64,000 bases of DNA, taken from assembly GCF_009905725.1 (NCBI RefSeq), contig NZ_JAAAKV010000009.1, positions 265,655 to 329,654 on the forward strand, written 5' to 3'. The DNA comes from Emticicia sp. CRIBPO (lineage in GTDB: Bacteria > Bacteroidota > Bacteroidia > Cytophagales > Spirosomataceae). Below, piece by piece: positions 7,154-16,915 of the stretch (position 1 is the first letter of the stretch; each line of letters opens with the position of its first letter). The position numbers and the translations under genes are program-made. Under the pieces are notes generated by a model, which made no database searches, was not told the DNA's origin, and saw only the letters and a program-made list of their open reading frames with translations.

Positions 7154-8302
7154 TCACCAACCTTTCCTGATCACCTCAGCTATTCTTTCCACATCACATT
7201 CAGTCACCTTGGCATGAAGAGGCAATACGATATAGCGGTCTTCCATCCTGTCCATATTCGGGAACTTACCTTCCTGCCTTCCTCCGAAAATAGTGTACCT
7301 GTCATTCCTGTAATGTACCTGGGCAGACTCGATATCATGGTTTCTGAGGTGTCTCATAAAGTTATCACGGTCATCTACTTCAGCCGTCAGTAACCAGGCG
7401 GCGTGCTCTCTGTCTTCATACTCAGCTCCTATGATCCTGATGCCTTCCACCCCGGCCAGAACCTCACAATATTTCTTATACAACCGCTGCCTGTGCTCCA
7501 GGTGCTCATCAAATTCTTCCAGTGAAGCAATCCCCAGCACAGCGGCCAGGTCCGTCATCTGATATTTATACCCCACCTCAACAATATCATTCTCCCAAAT
7601 ACCCTTCTGCTTTTTCAGGCGGTCAATACCAAACCATCTCAATCTTTTGGCTTTTTCTACCAGTTCAGGATCTTTAATAGTCAGCATGCCCCCGTCTCCG
7701 GTAGTCACGTGCTTGATGGCCTGAAACGAAAACATAGAAAAGTCACTTTCACTGCCTATTATTTTGCCTTTGTACCTGGCTCCCAGGGCGTGGGCAGCAT
7801 CTTCAATGATTTTCAGATCGTACTTCCTTCCCAACTCCCAAAGCTTGTCCATGTCGCATGGCAACCCGCCGTAATGCACACACACAATGGCCTTTGTCTT
7901 TTCCGTGATCAGGTCCTCAATAGCATTAGCGTCTATATTCAGATTCTCATCTATGTCACAAAAGACAATCTTCGCTCCTATATACAGGAGAGGAATATTT
8001 GTAGCCGTACAGGTAAAAACCGGAACGATCACCTCGTCGTCAGGCTGAATGTCTGCCAGCAGATAAGACAGATGGAGAGCATCTGTACCTGAACCTACTG
8101 CCAGGCTCTTACAGGGATAAGCAAATTTGGAATTGAACATATGTTCAAATTCCTCTACTCTCGGCCCCTGACCGATCCAACGGGTATTCAAAACGTTTTC
8201 TAAATATTGTACAGCATTTTTGGGAATGTTAGGATGAAACAAAACGATACCCTCGTGGGTCTCCATTAAAGGGAGTTCATCCAGTGATTTTTCTTTAGTC
8301 AT
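7154..8302 (-). CDS. DegT/DnrJ/EryC1/StrS-type sugar aminotransferase
   Basis: This 382-residue PLP enzyme transfers an amino group, usually from glutamate, to a keto group on a nucleotide-linked sugar. The cofactor lysine is Lys197 in FSFQAIKHVTTGDGG, and EDAAHALGARY and SLAVGSGTDALHLS are family signatures. Length is normal for the family. It leads a two-gene minus-strand operon with the GT2 at 6211-7122. A strong promoter match at 8443-8472 predicts a leader of about 134 bases. The exact sugar cannot be assigned; perosamine-like and 3- or 4-amino-deoxy sugars are all possible. Confidence 0.88.
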   Translation of the reverse strand: MTKEKSLDELPLMETHEGIVLFHPNIPKNAVQYLENVLNTRWIGQGPRVEEFEHMFNSKFAYPCKSLAVGSGTDALHLSYLLADIQPDDEVIVPVFTCTATNIPLLYIGAKIVFCDIDENLNIDANAIEDLITEKTKAIVCVHYGGLPCDMDKLWELGRKYDLKIIEDAAHALGARYKGKIIGSESDFSMFSFQAIKHVTTGDGGMLTIKDPELVEKAKRLRWFGIDRLKKQKGIWENDIVEVGYKYQMTDLAAVLGIASLEEFDEHLEHRQRLYKKYCEVLAGVEGIRIIGAEYEDREHAAWLLTAEVDDRDNFMRHLRNHDIESAQVHYRNDRYTIFGGRQEGKFPNMDRMEDRYIVLPLHAKVTECDVERIAEVIRKGW

Positions 8303-8861
8303 TTCTAGCGTTAGTGATAATTTTCATGCAATGTAGGATTTTATCCACAAATATTACCTATATGATGAAATTATTTTTTTCGTAGATAAAAGAATTAAAT
8401 CTGTAGACAAAATAGCAGATCAATCGACCAATGTATACGATACAAATATACCTCAGGCCCTGTAAAACACAATTTTCATGGCTAAACCAGCCTTTTTCTG
8501 CCATTCTTCTACCACAAAAAAAAGGCTTTTACCGGCTCCGGATAACGACGTTTTTTTGCAGAAAATACACTTCCACAATCCCGGAATAATCCAATTACAA
8601 CAACTATATTTTTCGTTGTTAATTTAAACAGGGAAAGAATACGTCATTTCTGTTCTGTACATACGCCCCCTCAAGTCTATACACGATCCTTCATGAGATT
8701 ATATAAAGAAGTCCTATAAAGTTAATATGAATTTAATGCGAAAAATGAAATGTTGCTGCTGTAAGTGCGTTGATTTGCCGTATTGCTTAGATAACAACCT
8801 TATGGATGTTTCCAGGGTCTATATTTAACATGCTTAAAACGCACTAAAACTACAGCTCAGA
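8303..8861. other. intergenic region with the DegT operon promoter
   Basis: This 559-base stretch between divergent genes holds the minus-strand promoter at 8443-8472 and a long leader for the DegT operon. I saw no small gene, terminator or repeat in the rest. The sequence before 8862 has only a weak TATATTTA -7 candidate near 8819. Confidence 0.6.
8443..8472 (-). promoter_or_regulatory. promoter for the DegT-GT2 operon
   Basis: On the minus strand TTG (8472-8470), 19 nt, TATATTTG (8450-8443) is an excellent match to the Bacteroidota consensus. The predicted transcript starts near 8436. Confidence 0.6.
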
Positions 8862-9605
8862 ATGAAACGCAATTTGAAAGATTTCGGGATAGAGGGCATT
8901 TATGTGGTTCATGCCAAAACAGGCTATGAGGTACACGAAGAAAGAATCAACAGGCTCTTCCCGGAAATGGGAATGGAGCATGAATTTGTAACAGATGGAG
9001 ATATCTCAAACTTCACCCCGGAGTTGCTGGGAAAGTATTTCTGCCCTGAAATATCCTCAAATCTCAGCCAAGGGGCTCTATCCTGCACACTCAATCATAT
9101 TCTCAGTTATGAAAAAATCGTCAAGAATCAGAACAGGTATGCCCTGATTTTTGAGAATGATCCCTTTTTCCTGGGAGACTTCCCCTGTTCTATCGCAGCA
9201 CTGGCCAGAGAAGCTGAAGAACTGGAACCGGGCTTTATTATCTCCCTGGAAAACAGCACCCTCAGATTTCCTCCGTATAAAACCATAAAGAAAGACAAGC
9301 TCATTTATGAAGCAGACAACGGAAGGTGTGCCGGTGCGTATCTGATCGATTTTTTTGCCGCCGAAACCATCCTGAAAGACCTCAAAGCCAACAAATGCAC
9401 CCAGGTGATAGACTGGTGGCATAACTCTATGATTGACAGGAACATTATCAAGGTTTACTGGGCTCACCCGACACTCACAGAACAAGGCTCTCATAACGGG
9501 CTCATGTCGTCCCCGCTTTCAACCAGCAAGAAAAATATGGCAAGGCGAATCAAATGGGTGGCTCAGAAGCTATATAAAACTCATTTTCTCAGGTATCTCA
9601 AATGA
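8862..9605 (+). CDS. glycosyltransferase family 25 (LPS biosynthesis type)
   Basis: This 247-residue protein matches GT25 enzymes, which add sugars to lipooligosaccharide. The N-terminal strand IEGIYVVHAK is followed by a region like the family's R-x-F/V segment. GALSCTLNHILSYEKIV is the characteristic central block. LIFENDPFF occupies the metal-binding acidic motif, usually EDD, here END. The window C-terminal to this (NGRCAGAYLIDFFAAETIL) matches the family's second half. It is soluble and monocistronic, and converges on porZ with only 5 bases between stops. Confidence 0.83.
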   Translation: MKRNLKDFGIEGIYVVHAKTGYEVHEERINRLFPEMGMEHEFVTDGDISNFTPELLGKYFCPEISSNLSQGALSCTLNHILSYEKIVKNQNRYALIFENDPFFLGDFPCSIAALAREAEELEPGFIISLENSTLRFPPYKTIKKDKLIYEADNGRCAGAYLIDFFAAETILKDLKANKCTQVIDWWHNSMIDRNIIKVYWAHPTLTEQGSHNGLMSSPLSTSKKNMARRIKWVAQKLYKTHFLRYLK

Positions 9606-9610
9606 ATCTG

Positions 9611-11341
9611 TCAGGGCCTGATGACAAATTTTGCAGTTTTTGTACCTGTGGAAGAGCGGCAAAATACCAGATAAATACCCAGGGGAGCACGAACTCCGTT
9701 TTTTGTCAGGTCCCAGGTCGCTTTACCTCCGTTTGAGGTCGTAGAATACACCAGATTTCCACCCAGATCCGTAATCCTTACCTCCGTCTCATTTTCAAGA
9801 CGATCTATCGTCAGAACACCCTGAAAATCAGTTTTGACAGGATTAGGGTACACAAGGATATCGCTTAAATCATCGCGACTGCCTGAAGCGTCTGACTGAT
9901 ATGAAACTACTCCTGAGCCTGTTTGCACAAAAACCTCACCTGATAAGGGGTGAACCGCCAGGTTCCGGATTTTACCGTCGGGCATCGGGCTGTTGAGTTC
10001 ATTAAAGTAATCAATCTGCTCCTCTCCGCTTTCGTTGAAAAGGTATAAGCCTTTTTCTGTTCCGATCCATTTCCGGTTGCCCTGATCAGAGACAATCGCC
10101 GGAACAACCTCGCGGATCAGCAATCGCTGATTTCCAAAAACAGGATTAAAAGGTACCCTGGGATTGGTGACCGCTACATTGGAGGACTGAACCACTGAAA
10201 CGCCGTTATCCGTCCCTATCCATACCTGCTGATTCTGATCAATCACCAGCGAAACAGCGTTGCCTGGCAAACCATTTGAAATGCTGTATGTGTAAGAGGC
10301 CCCGCCTTTACTGACTACCAGGAAACGGCCGCTGATGTACCATTCATTGCCGTAAGTATCTTTCTGAACGGCACTGACTCCTCCACCTGAGTAGGCTTTC
10401 CAGCTGTTATCTTCAAAGAAAAAATCACTGCTGCTCTGAAAAACAACTTTATCATTGATCCTGGTCAGCAATCCGTCGCTGACAGGCAGACCTTCAGGGA
10501 CATAACTTAGAAATGCCCCGGAAACATCCGAAAGAAGACCCCTGACACCATCTGAAATCCAATATTTACCGTTAGCATCCCTTCTTACCTGATTTACATA
10601 AGCCGGGTTTACGCCAGCCGGCAAAACGACCTGGTTTTCGAAAAGAGATTTCCGGCTTGAACTGAACCAGTTGCCGTAAAACAGGATATTGCTGGAAGCA
10701 CCGAGAGAAGAGGCCAGGATATTGCCTGAGGAAGTTTTAACAAAAAGACTGTCTGCCGTACTTTTAAGACCGGCAATACCGGGACTTGAGCCGTTCGGTC
10801 CGAAATTACGGATCACTTCCCGGATGTAATCGTCATGAAGATCAACCAGCAGGATAACCTGCCCGGTACTCAAATAAGCCTGGGATTCATTCACCACCAC
10901 TGCTCCGAAACTTCTGCCTCCCTGAATAATTTCGGAGGTCTTAAAGTCATCTACATACTTCACACGGGTGATCAGCCCCTTTTCATCTGTTTCAGCCAGA
11001 TCTATACCACCGTCCTGATAGCCTATAATCAACTTCCGTGGCACCGGAGCATACTCAAGGGTGGAGATAACACCCCCGTGCAGTCCCAGCTCCTTTCCGG
11101 GCTTCTTATAGGCCTTTGCCGACAGATCGTACGCAAAGAAACCGTTGACGGTAAAACAATACACCTGGTTACCCGCCAACGCCGCCCCCCTGGCATCGGT
11201 ATAATTAAAATGAGTTCTCCATGTTTTGGTAGGTATCTGGCTAAAAATATCCGTAGAAACACCACATAGCAACAAACCCAGCATAAAAAGCCGGGTTTTA
11301 AAGAAAAGAGAAATATAATTACAGCTTTTCGGCACTTTCAT
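9611..11341 (-). CDS. porZ: PorZ-like type IX secretion system beta-propeller protein
   Basis: The product (576 residues from the ATG at 11341) has a signal peptide ending near IFSQ. It then begins [26 protein letters not shown], the typical opening of PorZ. Two-component-regulator-type beta-propeller repeats follow ([24 protein letters not shown]). The C-terminal ~85 residues form a T9SS sorting domain ([26 protein letters not shown]). PorZ assists attachment of anionic LPS to T9SS cargo at the cell surface. The frame is open further upstream, but the ATG at 11341 gives a normal signal peptide and only a 23-base overlap with tdk. It is probably co-transcribed with tdk. Confidence 0.75.
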   Translation of the reverse strand: MKVPKSCNYISLFFKTRLFMLGLLLCGVSTDIFSQIPTKTWRTHFNYTDARGAALAGNQVYCFTVNGFFAYDLSAKAYKKPGKELGLHGGVISTLEYAPVPRKLIIGYQDGGIDLAETDEKGLITRVKYVDDFKTSEIIQGGRSFGAVVVNESQAYLSTGQVILLVDLHDDYIREVIRNFGPNGSSPGIAGLKSTADSLFVKTSSGNILASSLGASSNILFYGNWFSSSRKSLFENQVVLPAGVNPAYVNQVRRDANGKYWISDGVRGLLSDVSGAFLSYVPEGLPVSDGLLTRINDKVVFQSSSDFFFEDNSWKAYSGGGVSAVQKDTYGNEWYISGRFLVVSKGGASYTYSISNGLPGNAVSLVIDQNQQVWIGTDNGVSVVQSSNVAVTNPRVPFNPVFGNQRLLIREVVPAIVSDQGNRKWIGTEKGLYLFNESGEEQIDYFNELNSPMPDGKIRNLAVHPLSGEVFVQTGSGVVSYQSDASGSRDDLSDILVYPNPVKTDFQGVLTIDRLENETEVRITDLGGNLVYSTTSNGGKATWDLTKNGVRAPLGIYLVFCRSSTGTKTAKFVIRP

Positions 11342-11915
11342 CTGGAAGATGGTAACATTTTCTGCATCTGGCTTCATAAGTATCCGCTTCACCGAGCATC
11401 ACCTGGTTTCCGTTGCTCACTTTACGATAAGAATAATGGGCAATGTCTCCGCAAATCATACAAATAGCGTGTACTTTGGTTACATATTCGGCCACGGCCA
11501 TCAGTCCGGGCATAGGACCAAAAGGCTTCCCGGTCGAATCCATGTCCAGACCGGCGATAATGACGCGTTTTCCCATGGCGGCCAGACTATTTGCTACATC
11601 AACGACGGCTTCGTCAAAAAATTGGGCCTCATCAATACCTACCACGTCACAATCGCCCGTGTAAAGCAGGATTTCGGTAGCAGCATTGATAGGTGTCGAA
11701 CGAATGGCGTTCTGGTTGTGCGAAACAATGTCTTCTTCGTGATACCTGATATCTATGGAAGGTTTAAAAATCTCAACTTTTTGTTTGGCGATCTTCGCCC
11801 GGTTCAGTCTTCTGATCAGTTCTTCGGTTTTTCCCGAAAACATTGAGCCGCATATCACCTCGATCCATCCCATCCTGGAATCTTTACTTCTACCTCTTTT
11901 TGGCTCAATGAACAT
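11319..11915 (-). CDS. tdk: thymidine kinase
   Basis: This 198-residue type II thymidine kinase phosphorylates thymidine to dTMP in the salvage pathway. [17 protein letters not shown] is the P-loop, DEAQFF the Walker B-like segment, and Cys pairs in CMIC and CRKC bind a structural zinc. The C-terminal lasso [12 protein letters not shown] binds thymidine. The frame is open for 31 more codons upstream, but the ATG at 11915 gives MFIEPKRG, the usual Bacteroidota start. Its 3' end overlaps the porZ start by 23 bases. Confidence 0.95.
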   Translation of the reverse strand: MFIEPKRGRSKDSRMGWIEVICGSMFSGKTEELIRRLNRAKIAKQKVEIFKPSIDIRYHEEDIVSHNQNAIRSTPINAATEILLYTGDCDVVGIDEAQFFDEAVVDVANSLAAMGKRVIIAGLDMDSTGKPFGPMPGLMAVAEYVTKVHAICMICGDIAHYSYRKVSNGNQVMLGEADTYEARCRKCYHLPDESAEKL

Positions 11916-11965
11916 TTTTTTATGATTTATTTCGTTTTGATAATAGTCTGGCAAAAAAGTTGCAA

Positions 11966-11973
11966 TAAATTTG
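11966..11973 (+). promoter_or_regulatory. -7 element (TAAATTTG) for the gene at 12017
   Basis: TAAATTTG is a full -7 match 43 bases before the ATG at 12017. The nearest TTTG (11936-11939) is 26 nt away, longer than usual. It lies in the divergent space shared with tdk. Confidence 0.4.
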
Positions 11974-12016
11974 AAGCAAATTGTCCGACAGGGATACAAA
12001 AAAAACAAATTTAGAA

Positions 12017-13201
12017 ATGACCTACAAGTGGAATTTACAAGAAGCCGAAAATTATGCTAAAGCTTTTGCTGCTTTGTTAAGTGATGAGTACTTTAAAAAC
12101 AAGTTGACGATCAATGGGGGTGAAATATTAAACCTGACTGAAAGCAAACAGCTTAATCTTCTGACCATCAGGGAGCTTTATGATAAGTGGCAAACTGAAA
12201 CCGAAAGATTAAAAAGTCCTTATTTCGACTTTGAGCAATCGGAGGTTAAACAAGCCCTTGCTGATTTTATGAATGTATTGTCAAGGTTTATTCTTGTAAA
12301 TAAAGACAATTTTATTCCCCTTCTGACAAAATCGACAAAAAAAACACTCGAATTATATATTTCTCCGGTCAGTTTTTTTGAAAACCTGATGCGTGATCTT
12401 CCCGATTTCAAGCTTACTTCTGAATGGCTGAAAAACAACGGCCGTTTTTTCAAGGATTATGGCTGGGTTTTGTCAGAAATGCTTAACCGTCTCAGCGGCC
12501 TTCAGTTTGTTTACGCCAATCAGGCGATCGATTGGGTGAAGGAAATCATTACGGATGATAAGATTGAGAACCATGAGAAAGCCCTCAGGGATTTCAGCCA
12601 GATATTACCACTTCCTTTTGGTTTCGGCTCAACACCAACGGCAGCCCCTGCTAAAAAAGGGAGTTCATTCTTCGATACCGATTTTTCAAACGATATACCT
12701 AAAATGCAGGAACAGGCCGCGGCATTACCGGAGCCTGTATTTCGTGAATTCCCGAAAATCGAACCCGCCGAGCCTGTCAGAAAATCAGCAGATGTGGTAG
12801 AAGTGGTAGCAGAGAAGTCTGTGACTGAAACGTTTGCCCCTACTCAGCCACCTGTGGAGCAGAGACTGAATGAAAAGCTGACGAATGAAAGCAAAACCAT
12901 CAACGAGTCACTGACTGAAGGCCAGAATCATGGAGCTTCCCTGTCTGATTTTCACCAGAAACGCAAAATAGAGTCTATCAGCGGCTCCATCTCTCTAAAC
13001 CAGCGATTCCTTTTTATCAATAATCTTTTTGAGGGCAAGTACGAAGTTTTCAACCAGGCGGTTAACGAACTGGAAGCCTGCAGCTCATTCACGGAAGCCA
13101 AAGAGCAGATGCTGAGAAACTACATGCCGAAGTTCAAATGGGACCTGAGAAGTGCAGAAGCAGAAGAGTTTTTCGATATTTTGAAAAGGAGATTTAATTG
13201 A
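12017..13201 (+). CDS. conserved Bacteroidota hypothetical protein
   Basis: This 394-residue cytosolic protein has no named function that I recognise. Residues 1-205 are mostly helical with many aromatic and charged positions. About 210-315 is a low-complexity linker rich in Pro, Ala, Glu and Thr. The C-terminal ~75 residues ([32 protein letters not shown], then [24 protein letters not shown]) form a compact helical domain that recurs in many Bacteroidota proteins. An upstream TTG-type extension was rejected in favour of ATG 12017, which sits after a good -7 element. It diverges from tdk. Confidence 0.75.
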   Translation: MTYKWNLQEAENYAKAFAALLSDEYFKNKLTINGGEILNLTESKQLNLLTIRELYDKWQTETERLKSPYFDFEQSEVKQALADFMNVLSRFILVNKDNFIPLLTKSTKKTLELYISPVSFFENLMRDLPDFKLTSEWLKNNGRFFKDYGWVLSEMLNRLSGLQFVYANQAIDWVKEIITDDKIENHEKALRDFSQILPLPFGFGSTPTAAPAKKGSSFFDTDFSNDIPKMQEQAAALPEPVFREFPKIEPAEPVRKSADVVEVVAEKSVTETFAPTQPPVEQRLNEKLTNESKTINESLTEGQNHGASLSDFHQKRKIESISGSISLNQRFLFINNLFEGKYEVFNQAVNELEACSSFTEAKEQMLRNYMPKFKWDLRSAEAEEFFDILKRRFN

Positions 13202-13209
13202 TTTATATC

Positions 13210-13230
13210 CTCCGGCCTGAAGGCCTGGAG
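13210..13230. repeat. GGCCTGAAGGCC-type palindrome
   Basis: CTCCGGCC (13210-13217), TGAA, GGCCTGGAG (13222-13230) form a hairpin with one bulge, 9 bases after a stop codon. A partial copy GGGCCTGAAGG follows at 13251-13261. The core 12-mer GGCCTGAAGGCC (13214-13225) recurs exactly at 48040-48051. Confidence 0.6.
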
Positions 13231-13287
13231 CAAAGAATATAGGGGTTTGCGGGCCTGAAGGATTATCATAAAACAATCTTATAAATA

Positions 13288-13317
13288 AAAAACTCCGGTA
13301 TCGCTACCGGAGTTTTT
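13288..13317. terminator. bidirectional terminator between convergent genes
   Basis: CTCCGGTA (13293-13300) pairs with TACCGGAG (13305-13312) around TCGC. A-run and T-run flanks extend the stem, giving T-tails on both strands. It serves the hypothetical gene (plus) and recQ (minus). Confidence 0.85.
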
Positions 13318-13354
13318 CTTTATCCAACAAATTCACCTTTTTTCCTCTATCCAA

Positions 13355-15682
13355 TTAATTAGCCATTTCAGATAGGAACTTGATTCTCATCAATCTCAGT
13401 TCTTCTTCCGTGATTTCATCATCTCCTTCTTCGAATTCTTTCAAAGCCATTTTGATGTTATCAGAGTCAGACGTCATGAAATATTCGTAGATATCCTTCT
13501 GACGCTCTTTGTCAATCACCTGGTTGATATAATAGTCAAGGTTCAGTTTGGTGCCCGAGAAACAGATGTGTTCGATTTCTGTGAGCAACTCATCCGAACT
13601 CATGTCTTTTGACTCGGCAATTTCTTCCAGGTCAATTTTACGGTCTATCTGCTGAATGATGAAAATCTTTGTTTTAGACTTGTTGACGGTTGATTTCACC
13701 AGAAGATCCTGGGTGGTTTCAATGTCATTGTCATCTACATATTTATTGATCAGATCAAGGAAAGGCTTACCGAATTTCTGAACCTTACCCATGCCTACCC
13801 CATTTACCTGGGCTAGATCCTGCTGGGTAGACGGATAGGTAGTGGCCATTTCTTCCAATGAAGGATCCTGGAATACCACATATGGCGGAACATTTTTCTC
13901 TTTGGCTATTTTCTTTCTCAGGGCCTTGAGCAATTCCAGCAGGGCCTGGTCAGAAGCTCCACCGCCACCACTCGGGCCAGGGGACTGCTGCAGTTCATCA
14001 TCACCGCTGCCTTCTGTCTCATCAAGGTTGTGATCTTCATATAGAGTCACCGGATAAGGGTCTTTCAGGAAGCTGAAGCCTTTCTCTGTTAACTTTACAA
14101 CACCGTAATTATCAATGTCTTTATCAATGTATCCGAATACCTGCAACTGACGAAGAACAGAAATCCATTTGTCTGTCGCGTCAATTTTCTTATCTGCATT
14201 CAGATCTGCTTTTGGTCTTGATACGGTGTTTCCCTCATCATCTTCTTCCTCATCATCGTCATCGTCTTTATCAGGCTTGGCGTTCAGGCTGAAGAACTTC
14301 AGTCCTTTTCCGAACTCCTCCAGCTTGTCATGACCATAACTGCTGATATAGGCATTGTCTTTGGTATTGGCCGTAAGAATATCCGCAATGTGCGTAAGCG
14401 GGAACCTCTGATCTGTTTTCAGGATGGTATTGAGAGCCAGTGCAATTTCTTCTTCCCCTCTGAAAGTCTTGGTCGGTTTGTTACAGTTATCACAGAAACC
14501 ACAGTTTTTCTCCATGTGTTCCCCGAAATAACTCAGCAACTGACGTCTTCTGCAGACTCCGAGACTTGAATAAGAGACCATTTCCATCAGCAGGGCTTTG
14601 GCGTTGTCTCTCTCTGTTACGTTTTTATCTTTATTGAATTTTTCCAGCTTAGTGATGTCATCCAGGGCATAGAACATCAGGCAGTTTCCTTCCAGTCCGT
14701 CGCGGCCTCCACGACCGGTTTCCTGGTAGTATCCTTCCAATGACTTGGGAGCATCATAGTGAACCACAAAACGGACATCCGGCTTATCAATGCCCATTCC
14801 GAAAGCAATAGTGGCTACCACTACGTCACAGTCCTCGTTCAGGAACGCATCCTGGTTTTTCATCCTCACATCCGAATCAAGACCTGCGTGATAAGGCAGG
14901 GCCTTAAAACCGTTGATGTTCAGCAATTCGGCTATTTCTTCAACTTTCTTTCTGCTCAGACAATAGATGATCCCCGATTTACCTTTATTCTGAGAAACAA
15001 ACTTGATCAGTTGTTTTTTGGCATTTTGTTTGGGTCTTACCTCATAATAAAGGTTAGCTCTGTTGAACGAGGTCTTATAAAGCACCGAATCATCCATATT
15101 CAGATTTTTCTGAATATCAAGCTGCACTTTAGGCGTTGCCGTAGCCGTCAGGGCGATGATAGGCAGTCGCTCATCGATGCTTTCAATGATGCTTCTGATC
15201 TTGCGGTATTCCGGTCTGAAATCGTGGCCCCATTCAGAGATACAGTGGGCTTCATCAACGGCTACAAATGAGATTTTCGCTTTTTTAAGGAAAATAAGAT
15301 TCTCTTCTTTAGTCAGCGATTCGGGGGCAATATAAAGCAACTTACAGGTACCGCTCAGAACGTCGTTCTTCACACGGTTCATTTCAGTTTTATTCAGCGT
15401 AGAGTTCAGGAACTGGGCATTTATTCCGAAAGCTGTCATCTGATCCACCTGGTTTTTCATCAGGGCGATCAGCGGGGAAATCACGATGGATGTTCCGTCC
15501 AATACAGTGGCAGGAAGCTGGTAACACAAAGATTTCCCCGCTCCTGTCGGCATAATAACGAAGGTGTTATTTCCTGAAACAATACTTTTGATGATCTTTT
15601 CCTGTTCTCCTCTGAAATTATCAAATCCAAAAATATCTTTCAGGTTTTTCCGTAGTTCTATTTCAATTGACTCGTCAATCAT
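13355..15682 (-). CDS. recQ: ATP-dependent DNA helicase RecQ
   Basis: This 775-residue helicase unwinds DNA 3' to 5' in recombination and repair. MPTGAGKS at 44-51 is the Walker A motif. VDEAHCISEWGHDFRPEY carries the DEAH box and aromatic-rich loop, and HYDAPKSLEGYYQETGRGGRDG is motif VI with the arginine finger. A four-Cys zinc site lies in CRRRQLLSYFGE through CGFCDNC. An RQC winged helix and a C-terminal HRDC-like domain follow. It is about 165 residues longer than the E. coli enzyme. Part of the excess is a very acidic insert (DKDDDDDEEEDDEG) in the winged-helix region, and part is a long acidic C-terminus. Confidence 0.95.
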   Translation of the reverse strand: MIDESIEIELRKNLKDIFGFDNFRGEQEKIIKSIVSGNNTFVIMPTGAGKSLCYQLPATVLDGTSIVISPLIALMKNQVDQMTAFGINAQFLNSTLNKTEMNRVKNDVLSGTCKLLYIAPESLTKEENLIFLKKAKISFVAVDEAHCISEWGHDFRPEYRKIRSIIESIDERLPIIALTATATPKVQLDIQKNLNMDDSVLYKTSFNRANLYYEVRPKQNAKKQLIKFVSQNKGKSGIIYCLSRKKVEEIAELLNINGFKALPYHAGLDSDVRMKNQDAFLNEDCDVVVATIAFGMGIDKPDVRFVVHYDAPKSLEGYYQETGRGGRDGLEGNCLMFYALDDITKLEKFNKDKNVTERDNAKALLMEMVSYSSLGVCRRRQLLSYFGEHMEKNCGFCDNCNKPTKTFRGEEEIALALNTILKTDQRFPLTHIADILTANTKDNAYISSYGHDKLEEFGKGLKFFSLNAKPDKDDDDDEEEDDEGNTVSRPKADLNADKKIDATDKWISVLRQLQVFGYIDKDIDNYGVVKLTEKGFSFLKDPYPVTLYEDHNLDETEGSGDDELQQSPGPSGGGGASDQALLELLKALRKKIAKEKNVPPYVVFQDPSLEEMATTYPSTQQDLAQVNGVGMGKVQKFGKPFLDLINKYVDDNDIETTQDLLVKSTVNKSKTKIFIIQQIDRKIDLEEIAESKDMSSDELLTEIEHICFSGTKLNLDYYINQVIDKERQKDIYEYFMTSDSDNIKMALKEFEEGDDEITEEELRLMRIKFLSEMAN

Positions 15683-15816
15683 AATTGATTATGTAAAGCA
15701 TTGGAATAAAAAGGACAATACTAATAAGTATGTCTTTCTTACTATTTCTTTGCTAATATACTAAAAAATGTTTTGTTGCCTCTCCTAAAAAATAAAAAAA
15801 TATATCTTCCTAAACG

Positions 15817-15824
15817 CAAATTTA
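15817..15824 (-). promoter_or_regulatory. possible -7 element (TAAATTTG) for recQ
   Basis: On the minus strand TAAATTTG matches the -7 consensus 135 bases upstream of the recQ ATG. No well-spaced -33 partner was seen, so support is modest. It is back to back with the kdsD promoter. Confidence 0.3.
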
Positions 15825-15845
15825 GTTTCACAAAAAAGAAGTAAT

Positions 15846-15853
15846 TACTTTTG
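15846..15853 (+). promoter_or_regulatory. -7 element (TACTTTTG) for kdsD
   Basis: TACTTTTG is a full -7 match, with a TTTC partner 16 nt upstream at 15826-15829. The predicted transcript starts near 15860. That rules out the in-frame TTG at 15851 as start and favours GTG at 15875. Confidence 0.6.
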
Positions 15854-15874
15854 TGTAAAATCAAAATTTTAAAT

Positions 15875-16849
15875 GTGGAGACGAATTTAGAAAAAAAAAT
15901 AATTTCAATAGCCAAAAAAGTTTTAACAGATGAATCCGAGGCAATTAAATCTTTAATAAATACAATTGACAAAGATTTTGAATCCTGCGTGGAATCAATT
16001 CTTCAATCCACCGGCAAACTCGTTATCACAGGAATAGGTAAAAGTGCCATTATCGGGCAAAAGATTGTCGCCACAATGAATTCCACAGGCCAGCAGGCGG
16101 TTTTTATGCATGCAAGCGATGCACTACACGGAGATCTTGGCATCATAAATCCTGAGGATCATGTACTTATCATCTCAAAAAGCGGGGATACTCCCGAAAT
16201 AAAAGTGCTTGTCCCGCTGATCCACCGTACCGGAAATGTACTAATTGCAATGGTTTCAAATACTTCTTCTTTTTTAGCCACACAGTCCAGATTTGTGCTT
16301 AATGCCCATGTTGAAAAAGAGGCGTGCCCGCTCAATCTGGCTCCGACAACCTCTACTACCGCAGCCCTGGCCATGGGCGATGCCCTGGCGGTTTGTCTGC
16401 TTGAAGCCCGGAATTTTACAAAAAGAGATTTTGCGAAGTTTCACCCCGGCGGCAGCCTCGGCAAAAAATTATATCTGAAAGTTAAAGACATTTATCCCAA
16501 TAACGCTGTTCCTTTTGTACGTAAAGAAACCGGGATCATGGATGTCATCATAGAAATGACTTCCAAAAGACTCGGGGCCACCTCAGTACTGGACGAAAAT
16601 GACGAACTGATCGGAATCATCACTGACGGTGACCTTCGACGAATGCTCAACAATTCCTCCGACTTCTCCGGACTCACTGCCGCTGATGTCATGAACACCA
16701 GCCCCAAAACGATAGAAGCTTCTGAATATGCCGTCAATGCCCTCACTATGATGCAGGATAAAAGCATTACACAACTGGTGGTAACAGAGCATAAAAAACT
16801 ACTGGGTTTTGTACATTTACATGATTTATTAAAAGAAGGCCTGATTTGA
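15875..16849 (+). CDS. kdsD: arabinose-5-phosphate isomerase, KpsF/GutQ family
   Basis: The product (324 residues from GTG 15875) interconverts ribulose-5-phosphate and arabinose-5-phosphate, the first step to Kdo for lipid A core synthesis. An N-terminal SIS domain contains TGIGKSAIIGQKIVATMNSTG and ISKSGDTPEI, the sugar-phosphate loops. FHPGGSLGKKL links to two CBS domains at about 200-320 (RLGATSVLDENDELIGIITDGDLRRML). The GTG start is chosen because a promoter -7 box covers the upstream TTG; this leaves a leader of about 15 bases. It is followed by its own terminator before nadB. Confidence 0.88.
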   Translation: METNLEKKIISIAKKVLTDESEAIKSLINTIDKDFESCVESILQSTGKLVITGIGKSAIIGQKIVATMNSTGQQAVFMHASDALHGDLGIINPEDHVLIISKSGDTPEIKVLVPLIHRTGNVLIAMVSNTSSFLATQSRFVLNAHVEKEACPLNLAPTTSTTAALAMGDALAVCLLEARNFTKRDFAKFHPGGSLGKKLYLKVKDIYPNNAVPFVRKETGIMDVIIEMTSKRLGATSVLDENDELIGIITDGDLRRMLNNSSDFSGLTAADVMNTSPKTIEASEYAVNALTMMQDKSITQLVVTEHKKLLGFVHLHDLLKEGLI

Positions 16850-16854
16850 CCATG

Positions 16855-16880
16855 AAACCGGGCGTTTGATCCGGTTTTTT
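16855..16880 (+). terminator. rho-independent terminator after kdsD
   Basis: AAACCGG (16855-16861) pairs with CCGGTTT (16871-16877) around a 9-nt loop, with a TTTTTT tail. It begins 5 bases after the kdsD stop, so nadB may be only partly read through from kdsD. Confidence 0.7.
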
Positions 16881-16915
16881 AGGCTCAGAATCATTTATTT
16901 TCAATTGTTAAGCAT

